Origin: Sarcomyxa edulis
Lineage: Eukaryota > Basidiomycota > Agaricomycetes > Agaricales > Mycenaceae
Assembly: GCA_009761415.1 (NCBI GenBank)
Contig: QUOL01000025.1
Span: 248,001-312,000 of the forward strand
Reading direction: 5' to 3'
Length of the DNA stretch: 64,000 nucleotides
A model generated the notes under the pieces. That model made no database searches. It was not told the DNA's origin and was given only the letters and a program-made list of their open reading frames with translations. Positions 13,201 to 23,941 of this stretch are shown in pieces (within the stretch, counting starts at the first letter, position 1; each line of letters begins with the position of its first letter). A program made the translations under genes and the position numbers.

Positions 13201-14136
13201 CACCTTTCAAAAATGGATCAGAAAATTTGATCCTATGAAAAGTTCAAGGGTACTCACGAAAACTAGTAGAACGTCAAGGCTGCCTCGCCAACGGTCTACT
13301 ATCGCGTCGATGCGTTCCCGAGTAGACTTCAGCAATGGGTTCCATGCACTACTGCTGTGTGCTGAAACGGATTGCAAAGCTTGACGGGAAACATCTAGTT
13401 ATGTTTTGTTAGATATACATTTGAGTGTGGGTGAGGGTACTTACCGGCTGCTGCCTGTCGAGTGTTTATTTCACGAAGTAAAGACTGCACGTCAGACATC
13501 AAACCAATTTGCTGCTGTAGCAGGCCTTCAATCGATGACGGGCCTCTGGAAGTCACTCAGTAGTGGATTTGCGTGAGAGTCGTGGACTCACTTTTCGTCG
13601 GTAGATTTACCCTTGCGATGCCCAGTTCCTTCTGGTTCAGCGATATCGATGGGCACCACAGGTATGTCCGCCTTACCAGCAGTGGCCTCGACGCCATCCT
13701 CCTCGATTCCGATTAGATGAGATCTACGAGGCCTAGAGTGCGCTCCATCGGATGGAATTTCAGAAGTTGGTATAAAGCCACCCGCGCTTGCTGTGGCTGC
13801 GATCTCCTCGATCTCTTCATGGATAGATTTTCGAGGACTACGATGTGACTCATCAAGGCGAGCTGGTCTTTCATCACTGTGGGCGCTGTCGTCTTTCAGC
13901 ATCGGAGTAGGCGAGTAGACAGATTCTGCAAGTGGAGCGCTAGATCTATTATGAGGTACCCAGTAGTCAGTAATACGCAATGGGCACAGACAGTTGAGCA
14001 TACGTACGAGTTCTCGTCTGCCTGAGGGCTTAGGTTGGTTTCGAGTACGGGGTAATGTTGTGCAGCCATGACTGAACAGCTTTGAGGTGGAGTCTGAGAG
14101 TTGGAAGCGTTCCTCGTGGCTACTGTGAGAGTGCAT
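10269..14136 (-). CDS. DUF6535 multi-pass membrane protein, long form
   Basis: Six exons on the minus strand: 14136-13592, 13545-13445, 13394-13258, 13203-12973, 12916-11959, 11896-10269. They sum to 3600 nt (1199 residues) with matching phases. The first ~210 residues are polar and low complexity. Next comes a short coiled-coil-like stretch (LLQQQIGLM...REINTRQ), then the DUF6535 core with hydrophobic segments at DVLLVFVGLFTAIVTSFF, AYWSLALIIS plus ALAVAGRAFLAVL, TLPVILTIPVILFLIGLLD and AASLSATAIFFVGLALFC. A charged linker with runs of Glu and Lys and a helical region of ~700 residues without a name follow. DUF6535 is an Agaricomycete family of unknown function. A broken paralog at 48.8-52.7 kb shares intron positions and the long tail. 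Exon 5 ends with donor GTGCGT, chosen because it alone keeps phase with the conserved downstream frame. The start could lie further upstream. Confidence 0.8.
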
Positions 14137-14239
14137 GCTCGTGGAGTCTGCGAGGCAATGCCGGATCGATGACAGGAAGAATGTGGTTATTTATGGAGAC
14201 TAGAATCGAGTGAGTATTTAGTCGCGGAATGGTTACACT

Positions 14240-15190
14240 TGCATAGGTGGGAGTTTTGTCCACGTCTAATCACAATGACAATCCATATCAACTATTCTAT
14301 CGACGGACTGGATACAACTGAACTTTCTTACCACAATTGTGGTGGTGGTGGTGACTTCGCTTCGGGCTCTGAGTTCTATATGAATGTGATGAGCGTTATG
14401 CTGGGGGAAGTTTATATCGAGAGGAGGGAAACGCAACATCGAACGTCAATATCGCTGTAAGAATCAAAATGCAAAAGTACTCACAACTTGTCATTGTTAA
14501 CCACGCGTCTTCCCCTTCCCCGTCGCTCCTAATCACTTCGTTTTTGCTCTCCGTGGGTACGCTTTGGGATGAGAAGATATACCCAAATCCTGGCACGGTT
14601 TATCTAGGACGATGCATGAAGGCAGTCGACGCAGAGACGCGCGTGAAATCTGACCCGCGAAGTTGTGTATTTGGTTTCGGTCGAAGGTAATTAACTTGAG
14701 AAGCTAAAGCCCAAGCTCACCTAGGGTTCTAACACTAGGAGGCTGGAGAAGTGCGAAGAGCCACATCACATTACGAGCAAAGCTACGGAAAGGACGCTTC
14801 ATGTTCGTCTCGATGTCCGGAGTACGAGGACATGATGCATGGTGCACAAGTAGTGCCAGAGTTCGCAAACGGTAAGTGTCATCGGATTGATAGTACTCGA
14901 CTGTAAAATGCGTTGAAGAAGGAGAATACGAACTCGTTATGCTATCAAGCATCTCGCGGATTTCAGACGAGACAACGAGTCGAGGATGTGCACGTTTACT
15001 TGAGGAAAAAAACGATGTGAGTCGTAGAGTTGTTGCAGTGGTATATTCCCGGCCGCGGCGAGTCACTCGGACTGCGCAGACGATTGCGATCGATTGGGCG
15101 ATGAGGAATGGAGCGAAAGCCTGCCAGTGAGAGTGCGGGTAGTCGAGAGCTTTAGATACGATCGAACGTCATGATGACCATGATGAGCCT
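14240..15190 (+). pseudogene. Cytochrome P450 3'-end relic, copy B
   Basis: Reads GNATSNVNIA up to a GTAAGA donor (about 14459). After a pyrimidine-rich intron it continues DEKIYPNPGTVYLGR..., then ...SDPRSCVFGFGRR to another donor (about 14690), and after CACTAG a stretch with EKCE. This matches P450 order: beta-strand before the PERF motif, PERF region, then the heme loop FGFGRR-x-C-x-G split by an intron. PERF is mutated to YLGR and the Gly after the heme Cys is lost. There is no upstream P450 body, so it is a fragment. Downstream non-coding DNA is shared with the other copies. Confidence 0.55.
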
Positions 15191-15469
15191 TTGAGAAGTA
15201 ACCCGTTGAACCTTCATGGTGGAGCAGATGATGACAGTTTGATAACGTGTGTATGCATTTTGATTATGGAACAGGTAAATTCCCTTGGAGAAAACGATAG
15301 TCCCTGGGGGTGCGTAGTGGTTACAGAGTTATGATGTGCGAGTCTAAAGAGCGTCGAGGAAATCAAATCTGATCGTGAGACATCGCTATATCTCTTCGAA
15401 GGCAACGCAGTGACAGAGTATGAGCGTCAATAGTGTTACGTTGTGCTGAAAATGCTCCTATTGAGAGGC

Positions 15470-16220
15470 CTAAGAGGAAAACGCAATATCGAACGTCAAT
15501 ATCGCTGTAAGATTCAAAATGCAAAAGTACTCACAACTCGTCATTGTTAGCCACGCGTCTTCCCCTTCCCCGTCGCTCCTAATCACTTCGTTTTTGCTCT
15601 CCGTGGGTACGCTTTGGGATGAGAAGATATACCCAAAACCTGGCACGGTTTATCTAGGACGATTCATCGAGGCCATTGATGGAGAGACACGCGTGAGTGA
15701 TCTGCGACGCTCTGATGTATTCGGATTCGTGAAGGTAAGTAACCCGAAAGACTATACGAGCCTAAACTCACCTGACAATCATACACAGAAGTGCGAGGAT
15801 CTAGATTACGCGCAAAGCCACGGAAAACAAAGATACATGTCATCTGCGAAGATGATTTCTTGAGGTGGGTCTCTTCCCGGTCAGTATCCTGAGTATGAGC
15901 CACGATGCATGATGCATGGTGTACAAGTTTCGCCAAAGTTTCGCCATAGTTCGCGCGAAGAGAAAAGGTCGTTGATATCAAGTCGTGTTGACAGATTGCA
16001 ATTGCGACGCGTGGAGAATTGAGGCAGGAGAAAACGAGCAAGTCGTGTTGCCAAGCATGACGCAGTTTTGGGAAGCAAGCGATGACTCGACGATGGAAGA
16101 TGTAAGATGTGAGATGTAGAACTGTTGCAGTGGTATAACTGGCGAGGACTGGACTGGGCGATGAGGAGCTTCGAGCGAGGAAAGAGGAAAGAGCGAACGC
16201 TTGCCAGTGAGAGTGCGGGT
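15470..16220 (+). pseudogene. Cytochrome P450 3'-end relic, copy C
   Basis: Closest to copy B: nearly the same sequence over the intron and the DEKIYPKPGTVYLGRF part (15480-15700). The heme loop is reduced to DVFGFV before the GTAAGT donor and to KCED after the acceptor. Frameshifted or lost residues mean it cannot encode an enzyme. Confidence 0.55.
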
Positions 16221-16299
16221 AGTCAGTTCGACAAAGCAGAGGTAAGTATGATGTCGTGCGAGTCTGAGTCTACGGAGCGTTGAGGTGTCTGATTTGTAA

Positions 16300-16900
16300 G
16301 ACTCTAACTTGAAGCGTCAAGATGTAAAAGTACTCACATGACATTAGTGTTGAACACGCGGCTTTCCCTTCCCCATCGCTCCTAATCACTTCGTTTCTGC
16401 TCTCCTCTCGCTCTCCAGGGCTTCGAGAGGAAAATATTTATCCATATCCTGGCACATTTCATCCAGAACGATTCATCGAGGCCATTGACGAAGAGACACG
16501 CGTGGAATATGATCTGAGACGCTCTGATGTATTCGGTTTCGTGAGCGTAAGTAACTTAAAAGACTGTATGAGCCCAAGCTCACCTGAGAATCTTACATTA
16601 GGAGAAGTGCGAGTAGCCACATTACGAGCGAAGCCACGGACAAAGAGACACATAGTGTCATCTCGATATCTGGAATATGAGGATACGATGCGCGAGTGTT
16701 GTCATAGTTCGCGTAGAGCCAGGGTTATGGGTATCAAGTCGGGTCCACAATAATCGAGTCCAACGAAAGCAAGATGCGTAGCCATGGCATCGAAGCAGTC
16801 TGAGGAGAAAACGATCTTGTTATCATGATGCTGTCGAGCATCTCGCGGGTTTCAGATGAGACGACGAGTCGAAAATGTGCACTGTGCACGTTTACAAGAT
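16300..16900 (+). pseudogene. Cytochrome P450 3'-end relic, copy D (keeps PERF)
   Basis: Best-preserved exon of the family: after a clear CTCTCCAG acceptor (ending 16419) it reads LREENIYPYPGTFHPERF, with the canonical P450 tetrad Pro-Glu-Arg-Phe intact, then ...SDVFGFV to a GTAAGT donor. After ACATTAG it continues with EKCE and an immediate stop. This copy is what identifies the family. No heme-loop Gly and no upstream P450 exons remain. Confidence 0.6.
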
Positions 16901-17189
16901 GATGGCTGGTTCAGAGAGAGAGAGGGCGTGGGCATTTTGATTCTAGAGACCAACACTAAGGAAGGGTGACCACGAGTATAGTTCCTGCTTAGTACTAGTG
17001 GTGCCAGAGGAATCGCGTGAAAACGTGTTCTGCAGAGGTATGATGTTATCCGAGTCGAAGGAGCATCGAGGAGTCTGAGCTCTGTCTCTCCGAAGGCAAC
17101 GCGGTATGGCGAAAGAAAATCTCGAGAGGAAGCGTTAACAGAGTCTGGATGTGATGAGTAGCGAGCGTTACGCTGGAATGAATCATATT

Positions 17190-17800
17190 ATCAGGGGGGA
17201 TAACGCGATATCGCATGGATCAATATCGCTGTAAGATTCAAAATGTAAAAGTACTCACAACTCGTCATTAATGGACACGCGTCTCCCTCTTCGCTTCTAC
17301 TCACTTCGGTTTACGCTTTGGGATGAGAAGATATACCCAAACCCTGAGATGCTTTATGCAAGTTTTATGCAGAAGGCGGTCGACAGAGAAACACGCGTGA
17401 GTCTGATCTGCGACGCTCTGATGTATTCGGTTTCGGTCGAAGGTAACTGACATGAGAGCCTTGTGAGAGCCAGAACAATTGCAAGGAGCCACGTTATGAA
17501 AGCTACGGAAAGGTCGATACATTTTATCTCGGTGTCCGGAGTACGAGGACATGGTGCGTGCTGCGCAAGTGTTGCCATAGTCAGAGTGATCGATATCTAG
17601 TCGCGGGGTTGACAGTACTCGACTGCAACGAGAGCATAATGGGCAGCAAAAAACGATCTTGTCATCTCGCAGTTTTCAGACCAAACGACGAGTCGAAGAT
17701 GTACACGTTTACTCGAGGCAGACACGATGTGAGACGTAGAGTTGCTGCAGTTGTATGACCGGCGAGTTACTGCGATGACAAGGCGATGAGGAACTTCGAA
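17190..17800 (+). pseudogene. Cytochrome P450 3'-end relic, copy E
   Basis: Last copy of the array: NAISHGSIA before the GTAAGA donor at about 17232, then DEKIYPNPEMLYASF..., then VFGFGRR at about 17430-17452. The PERF motif is lost. The non-coding tail (about 17655-17800) matches the tails of copies A-D. Confidence 0.5.
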
Positions 17801-17985
17801 CGAAAAGACTGCCGGGTAGCCGGTCCGACATCCAATAGCCTTGGAAACAAACACAGCCAAGCAACTCCCCTCTAACGTCATCATGATCGTCATGATGATG
17901 TGTCTGTCTCGTCTAACCACCTCAAATATCATCACATCCCATATACCATATACCATCACACTCACACTCACACCCATACCACACC

Positions 17986-18726
17986 ATGTCCATTACTATG
18001 TCCACCACCACACAACCAATATCAATCCCAATCCCCAGTCTAACGGCATGGACACAAACACACCTCGCTCGGCTCTACGCATCGGAAGCACACAACCACA
18101 ACTACAACCACAACCACAAGGACTCTTTGGCAGAATCCGAACCTTCATTCCATTCGACGTTCATCTCGACGTTCTCGAAGCATGCAGAGGTATACACGAA
18201 TCACGTACCTGTGACACTCGATGCGTTGGAGGAGAGGATAGCGGGGAAGAGGGGTGCGACGGTTGAGTGGAGGGATTTTGTTGAGGTTCCTGCCAGTGGG
18301 GATGATGGGGAGAGGGTTCATGAGGTGCGTGTCTTGTAAGGTGTATCGTGACACTGACATTGGTACTGGAATTGAGTGGATGGACTTTGTGAAGGCAGGC
18401 ATCGTAGCAGGCTTCGCTATCGTCACACGATCTCTTAAGTTTAGGATTAGGGCTGCGCCGGCACAGACGCATACGTATATTGTGTTTAATGCGAAGTGAG
18501 TTCTAACCTAGTACATATTGTCCGTCTCCCATCTTTTATTATCATCCCATCCCATCCCATCCCATCCCAACTCACCCTTACTACGTACAGAATCGAACAA
18601 GACCCAACAGCCGAACCAGACGAACACGGCGATCGGAGACGTATCGTGCATTTGTTTGAGACAACTTTGGATAAGGCTGCGACGATTCATCTGCAGAAGC
18701 CTAGAGTCGCACATGAAGAAGATTAG
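17986..18726 (+). CDS. Small conserved-looking protein, possibly NTF2/SnoaL-like
   Basis: Three exons, 17986-18324, 18395-18495 and 18591-18726, sum to 576 nt (191 residues) in phase. The N-terminus starts with a Thr/Ser run, then a helix-rich part (AWTQTHLARLY, STFSKHAEVYTNH), then the strand-rich GIVAGFAIVTRSLKFRIRA, HTYIVFNAKIEQ and RRRIVHLFETTLDKA. Three N-terminal helices followed by strands resemble the cone-shaped NTF2/SnoaL fold, but no catalytic residues can be identified, so this is a fold-level guess. Two in-frame ATGs (17986 and 17998) could serve as start. Intron 2 carries five CCCAT repeats (about 18544-18568). Confidence 0.6.
18544..18568. repeat. CCCAT microsatellite in an intron
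   Basis: Five CCCAT units upstream of the 3' splice site (AG at 18589-18590) of the preceding gene, in the sense orientation. The same pentanucleotide, also in sense orientation, is expanded in intron 1 of the nearby minus-strand gene at 21.4-21.7 kb. Confidence 0.85.
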
Positions 18727-19363
18727 GGTTGTGAGTGAGCATGGGGAGGAGTAGGGGTAGGATGGGATATTGGCAGATGTAAAATATGGAATGTACATTA
18801 TTCACCGGATACTGACTTTGAATATCATGTCTAGATTTTATATCAGACTTTGGAAGAGATACCAAGGTATACCACGTCAACAAGCTTGAGGGTCCCTCCA
18901 AGCATACCTCCAACAAACTCATTCCACGTCAACCCCACACGCCCCCCACGCAGCCCACATCTCACAACATCAACGTCAACCCCACGCATCCCACAACCTG
19001 AACTGGGGACTGCGGGGAAGGTGAGAGGGAAGAATGACGACATGCCGCGGCCGATTCTCAGTATTCAATCACGACCAGTGCCGATTTAGAGCTCGCCGAC
19101 GCGACGCGTTCGACTTTTGCTACGTGACGCCGACGCGACGCGTCGCGTTTCCGCTAACTTTGAAACTGGCCTCTCGAGTCGATGGATGGCCGGGATGATA
19201 CGTACCCTCCATTTCACCGTTTTAAAGAGGGGGATGGAGGTACCTTCGAGTGTATCGATATCCCCCTCTCACAGATAGATCGAACTTCCTCCGCTCCAAC
19301 TTCGACTTCGACTCAACACACCGTTCAACTCCAAACACCGCGTTGACACCCTGATAAATCGCA
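18727..19363. other. Intergenic with ACGCGT-containing direct repeats
   Basis: About 640 bp between two plus-strand genes. Open frames at 18850-19089 are Pro/Thr/Ser-rich on one strand and Gly/Val-rich on the other and match nothing. The notable content is the repeat pair at 19094-19143, described separately. Confidence 0.4.
19094..19143 (+). promoter_or_regulatory. Paired 16-bp direct repeats with MluI-box (ACGCGT) cores
   Basis: The 16-mer CGCCGACGCGACGCGT occurs at 19094-19109 and again at 19128-19143. Each ends in ACGCGT, and the second forms a perfect palindrome CGACGCGTCG. They lie about 220-270 bp before the next ATG. ACGCGT is the core bound by fungal MBF (Mbp1/Swi6) in cell-cycle promoters; that role here is inferred from the motif only. 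Confidence 0.4.
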
Positions 19364-20295
19364 ATGGCTCCAGGCCTCTTCTGGTTCTTCCTCGGCGCAG
19401 GCGCGGCTACGTATTATATCGATAAGAAACAGACGCAAAAATCTATCAACTGTCCTTACCCTTATCCTAATTCCGATCCACATTCCAATCCCAATCCCAA
19501 TTCTAATTCTGCTGGCTATACTCATTGCACTCACCATGCGCACGCGAACGGTGTATCAGGACTAGTACAGGCACCTCCCGTACAAGCACCTCCAATGCCC
19601 GTACAGCAATCCCAGCAGATGCCGGATACCGTCATCCCAGAAGGAGGGAGCACAACAGACCCTCACCAAGGATATTCGTTCAGGAGATGGTCATGGGGTG
19701 GGATGGGGGCTCAGGGGGAGCCCATTACGCAGGGGCAGACGCAAGCGCAGGGGCAGAGTCAGACGCAGGCGTATACCCAGACGCATGATCAGCAGCAAGC
19801 GCAGGGCCAGCCATTTGCGTTCCCGTGGCATTCATCTGGATGGGACGATGAAAACGCTCGGGCGAGGATGAGGCAGAGGATGGGGGAGAGGATGGGGGAG
19901 TTTGGGAGGCGTGCTGATGATGTTGTGAGTTCCCCCTTTCTCTTCCCCCCTCCATTCTTCCATTCTCCTCGCTCCTCTCCTCGACTCTTTTCTCTCCCCT
20001 CCCTTCTCGACTGGAAGGCCTTGCTTGCTGATTCTGAATTGTGATGGACTTGGATACAGATGACGGACCTATCAGACGCGACGCTCGACGCGCTCACGAC
20101 GACTGTTGAGCTTCTTAGAGATGTACGTCCTTCCCACTTACCTGTGCCTCCATCCGTTGTGTTACCTCGTGAAACTAACGCGAACGCGCTGATATACAGA
20201 AACTCGTCGAACATCGGTTGCAGCGCGAACAGTCGAAGGGACTGGGTCAGGGTCAGGGACAGGGGGAGAAGACAATTCCGACTCGTTATGTTTGA
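19364..20295 (+). CDS. Gln/Pro-rich protein with one N-terminal membrane segment
   Basis: Exons 19364-19924, 20060-20122 and 20200-20295 give 239 residues in phase. Residues 3-20 (PGLFWFFLGAGAATYYI) form a hydrophobic anchor followed by basic residues, then a long Asn/Pro- and Gln-rich tract, a conserved-looking AFPWHSSGWDDENARARM with Arg/Met helix, and a C-terminal helix (LSDATLDALTTTVELLRD). No signal cleavage site is obvious, so a small tail-out membrane protein is likely. I do not recognise a named family. It is probably real and formerly multi-copy: decayed copies of its WH-x-SGW-to-ADDV and TDLSD parts occur at 23.1, 23.7 and 26.4 kb. Two ACGCGT repeats sit upstream. Confidence 0.65.
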
Positions 20296-20480
20296 AGACC
20301 AAGAGCGACTTCTGGTTGTGGTTGGTTGGGGGGGGAATGAGAATTGAAATTGACGTGGTAGTGTTCATTTTGTATTTATTGATTCTTTCTAGATCTCTCC
20401 ACTCATTGCTAGTAGAAAAATTGGCGTATGATTCTCTGGAAGAAGAAAAAGGATGTTCGAGGTTATTTGAGTAAAATCGA

Positions 20481-21808
20481 TTATGGGGAAGTTGGGTTTC
20501 GGACGGTCTCGATATCGTTTATCTGATGATCTTGACTCGGGTGATTAGCTTCTACGAGCAAGAGCTGCAGGGTGAAACGACTCACCTCCCCTCTGTTCTC
20601 AGTCATCTTCGACTCGACCAAAACGGTTGGGTCCGAGTCGAGGTTGGGGTCATCTCCGACACTGGTAGCATCTAGACTAGGACCCATTGGCACGGTGACG
20701 CTTGGCGATCTGGCGGTCTGAGTACTCCCAGTGGAGATAGTATCGGTAGTGGTAGTGGTATCAGTATGTTCGACCGCGGTAGTATCCTCCGCTTTAGGAG
20801 TAAAACACTGCCCAAAACTATAACATCAGGAACAAAGCGACGTTAGTCTCTAGTTTACAACACAACACAGAGAATCGGTACTTACCCCTTCTCGACATTC
20901 GTGTCATTCACATCCGGACTAATCAGAGTTCGACCGCCTTGGTTCTGGTTCGGGATGTTCGAGTTTTCCACGAGATCGAGAGCAGGACTATTACTGTCCA
21001 CGAAATCGAGAGGAGGAATATGATCTCTCACGAGATCAAGAGGACTCTTAAGATCATAATACCCGCAAGACGAGAGAAGACGAGTCCGCGTGGGCTGTAC
21101 GGCTTTTTCGGGGTCGAACCAGTCTCCGAAGCTGTGTGGACAAAGACGAAGGTTAAGGTGTCGGTCAATTAGCAGCTTGAGCGAAGTAGAGTAAAGAACA
21201 AGAACAAGAAGAGATAGAAAGGAGACGTGATATGAAATGGTGTGCACTAATACTCACTCCCTCAAAAAATGTACATCCTTCCATCGCAGGATATCTTTGT
21301 CAACTTTATCGAGCGGGGTATTAGTCGTGCTGGAAGGTGGTGGTGGTGTTGGTGGTGCTGGTTGTGCGGCGGATTCGAGTTGAAGGTCGGGGTGGGCGAT
21401 GGGTGTGAGTCTGTACGGCGAACGATTTAATTGTGGGATGGGATGGGATGGGATGGGATGGGATGGGATGGGGTTGTTGAGCAGATGAGAGGGGATGTGA
21501 TGGGATGGGATGGGATGTGATGGGATGGGATGGGATGGGATGGGATGGGATGGGATGGGATGGGATGGGATGGGATGGGATGGGGAGGGATGGGATGGGA
21601 TGGGATGGGGAGGGATGGGATGGGATGGGATGGGATGGGATGGGATGGGATGGGATGGGGTGGGGTGGATTGGATTGGATGAGATAGGAAGGGGAGAGTG
21701 GACTTACTTCTGTGAGAGTGTAAGATCTTCAGCAGCGCTAGTGTCTGTCTGAGTCTGAGCATCGACGCGCTCGACGATATGGCTGTTGTTCTGTTCCGCT
21801 ATATCCAT
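20481..21808 (-). CDS. Hypothetical 278-residue protein with satellite-bearing first intron
   Basis: Minus-strand exons 21808-21708, 21410-21258, 21131-20886 and 20817-20481 total 837 nt (278 residues) with phase 2 at all three junctions. The protein is acidic and Pro/Thr-rich at the start. It then has KVDKDILRWKDVHFLRDF followed by GDWFDPEKAV, a repeated LDLV/LDFV pattern (SPLDLVRD, PPLDFVDS, PALDLVEN), and a Thr-run region. No known domain. Intron 1 (21707-21411) is almost filled by an ATGGG/CCCAT satellite. A GTGAGT inside the last exon could be a further donor, so the last ~25 residues are uncertain. Confidence 0.55.
21435..21680. repeat. GGGAT/CCCAT pentanucleotide satellite inside an intron
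   Basis: About 245 bp of nearly pure GGGAT units (interrupted at about 21473-21500, with a few GGGAG and GGGGT variants) on the plus strand, so the minus-strand gene transcribes CCCAT. It occupies most of intron 1 of the 20.5-21.8 kb gene. Long open frames in it (repeating Met-Gly-Trp-Asp) are an artefact of the period. Confidence 0.95.
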
Positions 21809-23094
21809 ATCTATAGGAGTGTCGAGGAATTGTCAGTAAGTTGGCAGTGTCGTCTGTAGAATCTAAGTATGGCATGAGAGCGCACCTACCTGTCAGGAAA
21901 GAGATGCTTCAAGCTTGGGGTGCAGGAGTATCAGTGCGGGGTTGGGCTTTAGATTTTGGAGGATGAAGGAGATGCAAGAGCGTATGGGAGACGACGGAAT
22001 TCGTTCATGATATATGAATATGAACAAAGCAAGCTTGAGGACAAAGGATTAATCAATCGAAATTGAAATTGAGGAGTAAGTGAGGGAATTTGGCTCCGGT
22101 AGACTGAGGTACGCACCCATTGACACAAAGCAAGCTCAAGGACAAAGCATCATATCGATATCGATCAATCAATCGAATTGAAATCGATGAGGCTGGAAGA
22201 TTTATGAGAGAGTTCAGCTGCTAGAAGGAGGACAATGGATGATATACGCACGCATCAAGGTTGCGGTACGGCGCTAGTTGTCGAGATGACTCGGGGAGGC
22301 AGTCTCAGAATTATTTTATCGAGGTTCGAAGAGCACGACAAGCTGCCAGTGAGCTCGCAAGAATTCAGACTCGTGCTGGGAAGGACACCAACTTGAAGAA
22401 CATCCAAGGGAACGGAAAGAGGTGATTTGTTGGGCCAACGCTGGCAAGGAGACTCGGAGGGAAGGTGGCAGGCGGAAGGCTGAGGTTGTATGGTCGTCAC
22501 GAATGGATGGGCCCCGCATTAATATTCCGATAATCCATCCAGCAGTAGTAGTAGGATATATCGTAGCGACTATCCTTTGTGTGAATCCAGCATGCGCAAA
22601 AGACGAGATGACGTTGAGGAGATGGTGGTTAGGGTTAGGGTTACCACCGGATACACCCGCACCACCACCAGCTTGAAATTGCTCGTCGTCCTCCTCGTCC
22701 TCGTCTTCAAACCCTATATCCACTCGTTTCTCAAGTGGCTTTTCTTAGGGTTACTGTAATACTGTTCACCGATGGATGGATTGTATACTTGACCCAGGCA
22801 TACTTCAAGTCGTACGCTTCCTCAGCCTCACGCCTCACGCCTGCTGCTAGTAACTAGTAAGAGCTAAGACCACGAGCGTCTTCAAATATCGATACTTCAG
22901 GTGCGTATATCCTTTTCAAGGGAGTTCGCTTTCGACACAAGATATGTACTGTATTAGATGTTGATCGTCTTTACTTGGGCTTCGTCGATTGATACTTTGC
23001 GCTTATGCATATACTTGGGGTACGAGGCTCGGAGTCAGCTTTCACTGTCCAATACCCCACCATGTACACCGACCCATCCACTTTATACTCTGGA

Positions 23095-23300
23095 CAGGCA
23101 GCCTTCCACCCGAGTCGTTTGCGTTCTCGAAGGCCGTGGCATCTATCGGGACCTGGTTGGGAAGATGAAAGGTCTCGTATGAGGGGGCATGCTGATGATG
23201 TCGTGAGTTCCAACTTGCCACTCTTCATGTAGATTTGGTATTGAACGGGTCTACTTGTCTGACGGACATATTCAATGCGATGCTCGACGCGTCTACCCCT
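23095..23300 (+). pseudogene. Relic 1 of the Gln/Pro-rich membrane-protein gene
   Basis: Reads RRPWHLSGPGWEDERSRM, then RGHADDV directly before a GTGAGTTCC donor, and then (about 23259) a TDIFNAMLDAS-like stretch. This matches the exon 1 end, the donor and the start of exon 2 of the gene at 19364-20295. Intron and coding parts are both recognisable, and the rest is missing. Confidence 0.55.
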
Positions 23301-23639
23301 TCTTTCCTTCAAATTCCCGTACATCACATCCCACATTCCACAACTTCGAATAATACTCTAGCTCCTACAGATACTTACGCGGCGATGATCCTCCTGCGAC
23401 TAATTCTCAGTCTCATTCTCGGTCTCAGTCTCAGATCTCAGTCTGTTACCACATTGTCACCCTCGTTCTCGATCTCTCTCTCTCCCCCTTCTATAGTATT
23501 AGTAGTGCTCTCTCCTCCCCTCCTCCCCTCCTCCGCTCATATCTCACAGCTTCAAGCTGTACAAGAACAAGATCGCTGTTGGAAGTGGAGGTAAAGAAAA
23601 AGAGCCATAGACGATGTCAAACTTGGTGGGTGGGAATCG

Positions 23640-23770
23640 CCAGGTGCGACTTGTCCTTTTCCACTCTTCATGTATATTTGATATGATAAACGGGTCTACC
23701 TGTCTGACGGACCTATCCAATGCGATGCTCGAGCTCGACGCGTCTACCACTACCGTTTGAGTTCTTACAA
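23640..23770 (+). pseudogene. Relic 2 of the Gln/Pro-rich membrane-protein gene
   Basis: Bases 23700-23760 read CTGACGGACCTATCC and GACGCGTCTACCACTACCG, matching exon 2 of the 19.4-kb gene (TDLSD...TTTV). The preceding 60 bp match the same part of relic 1. Only this piece is left. Confidence 0.5.
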
Positions 23771-23941
23771 ACCTGAACACTTTTTGCTACGGAGCTAGTG
23801 CTCCGTATGTACTGAACGATGAGGGAAGGTGTTGGCAAGGTATTCGCAAGAATTGGAAAGCGACTTTCGGCAGTAAAACTACAATACAATTACTAGCATC
23901 AAGAATACAATCAAGTACGTCCGTCCCCTCGTTCGCCAGTA

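Larger units (their letters stand above)
21809..23941. other. Gene-poor stretch with relic fragments
   Basis: No intact gene. It contains a minus frame 22723-22316 that begins MDIGFEDEDEEDDEQF and looks like an acidic gene start, but no continuation is found; a partner fragment of the same kind lies near 26.64-26.72 kb. Two decayed pieces of the 19.4-kb gene (23.1-23.3 and 23.6-23.77 kb) and two TTAGGG units at 22629-22641 are also present. Confidence 0.4.

Noticed and set aside
13922..14010. Intron with GTACGT donor and ATAATAG acceptor in the first exon of the intact DUF6535 gene
   Set aside because: Good-looking signals, but every phase leads to a stop soon after the acceptor, while the unspliced frame is open.
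21505..21762. Long open frames of repeating Met-Gly-Trp-Asp or Pro-Ser-His on both strands
   Set aside because: A five-base satellite without stop codons stays open by chance in several frames; it lies in an intron.
22629..22641. Two TTAGGG units, telomere-like
   Set aside because: Only two repeats, embedded in a frame that is also explained by an Asn-Pro repeat on the other strand. Far too short for an interstitial telomere.
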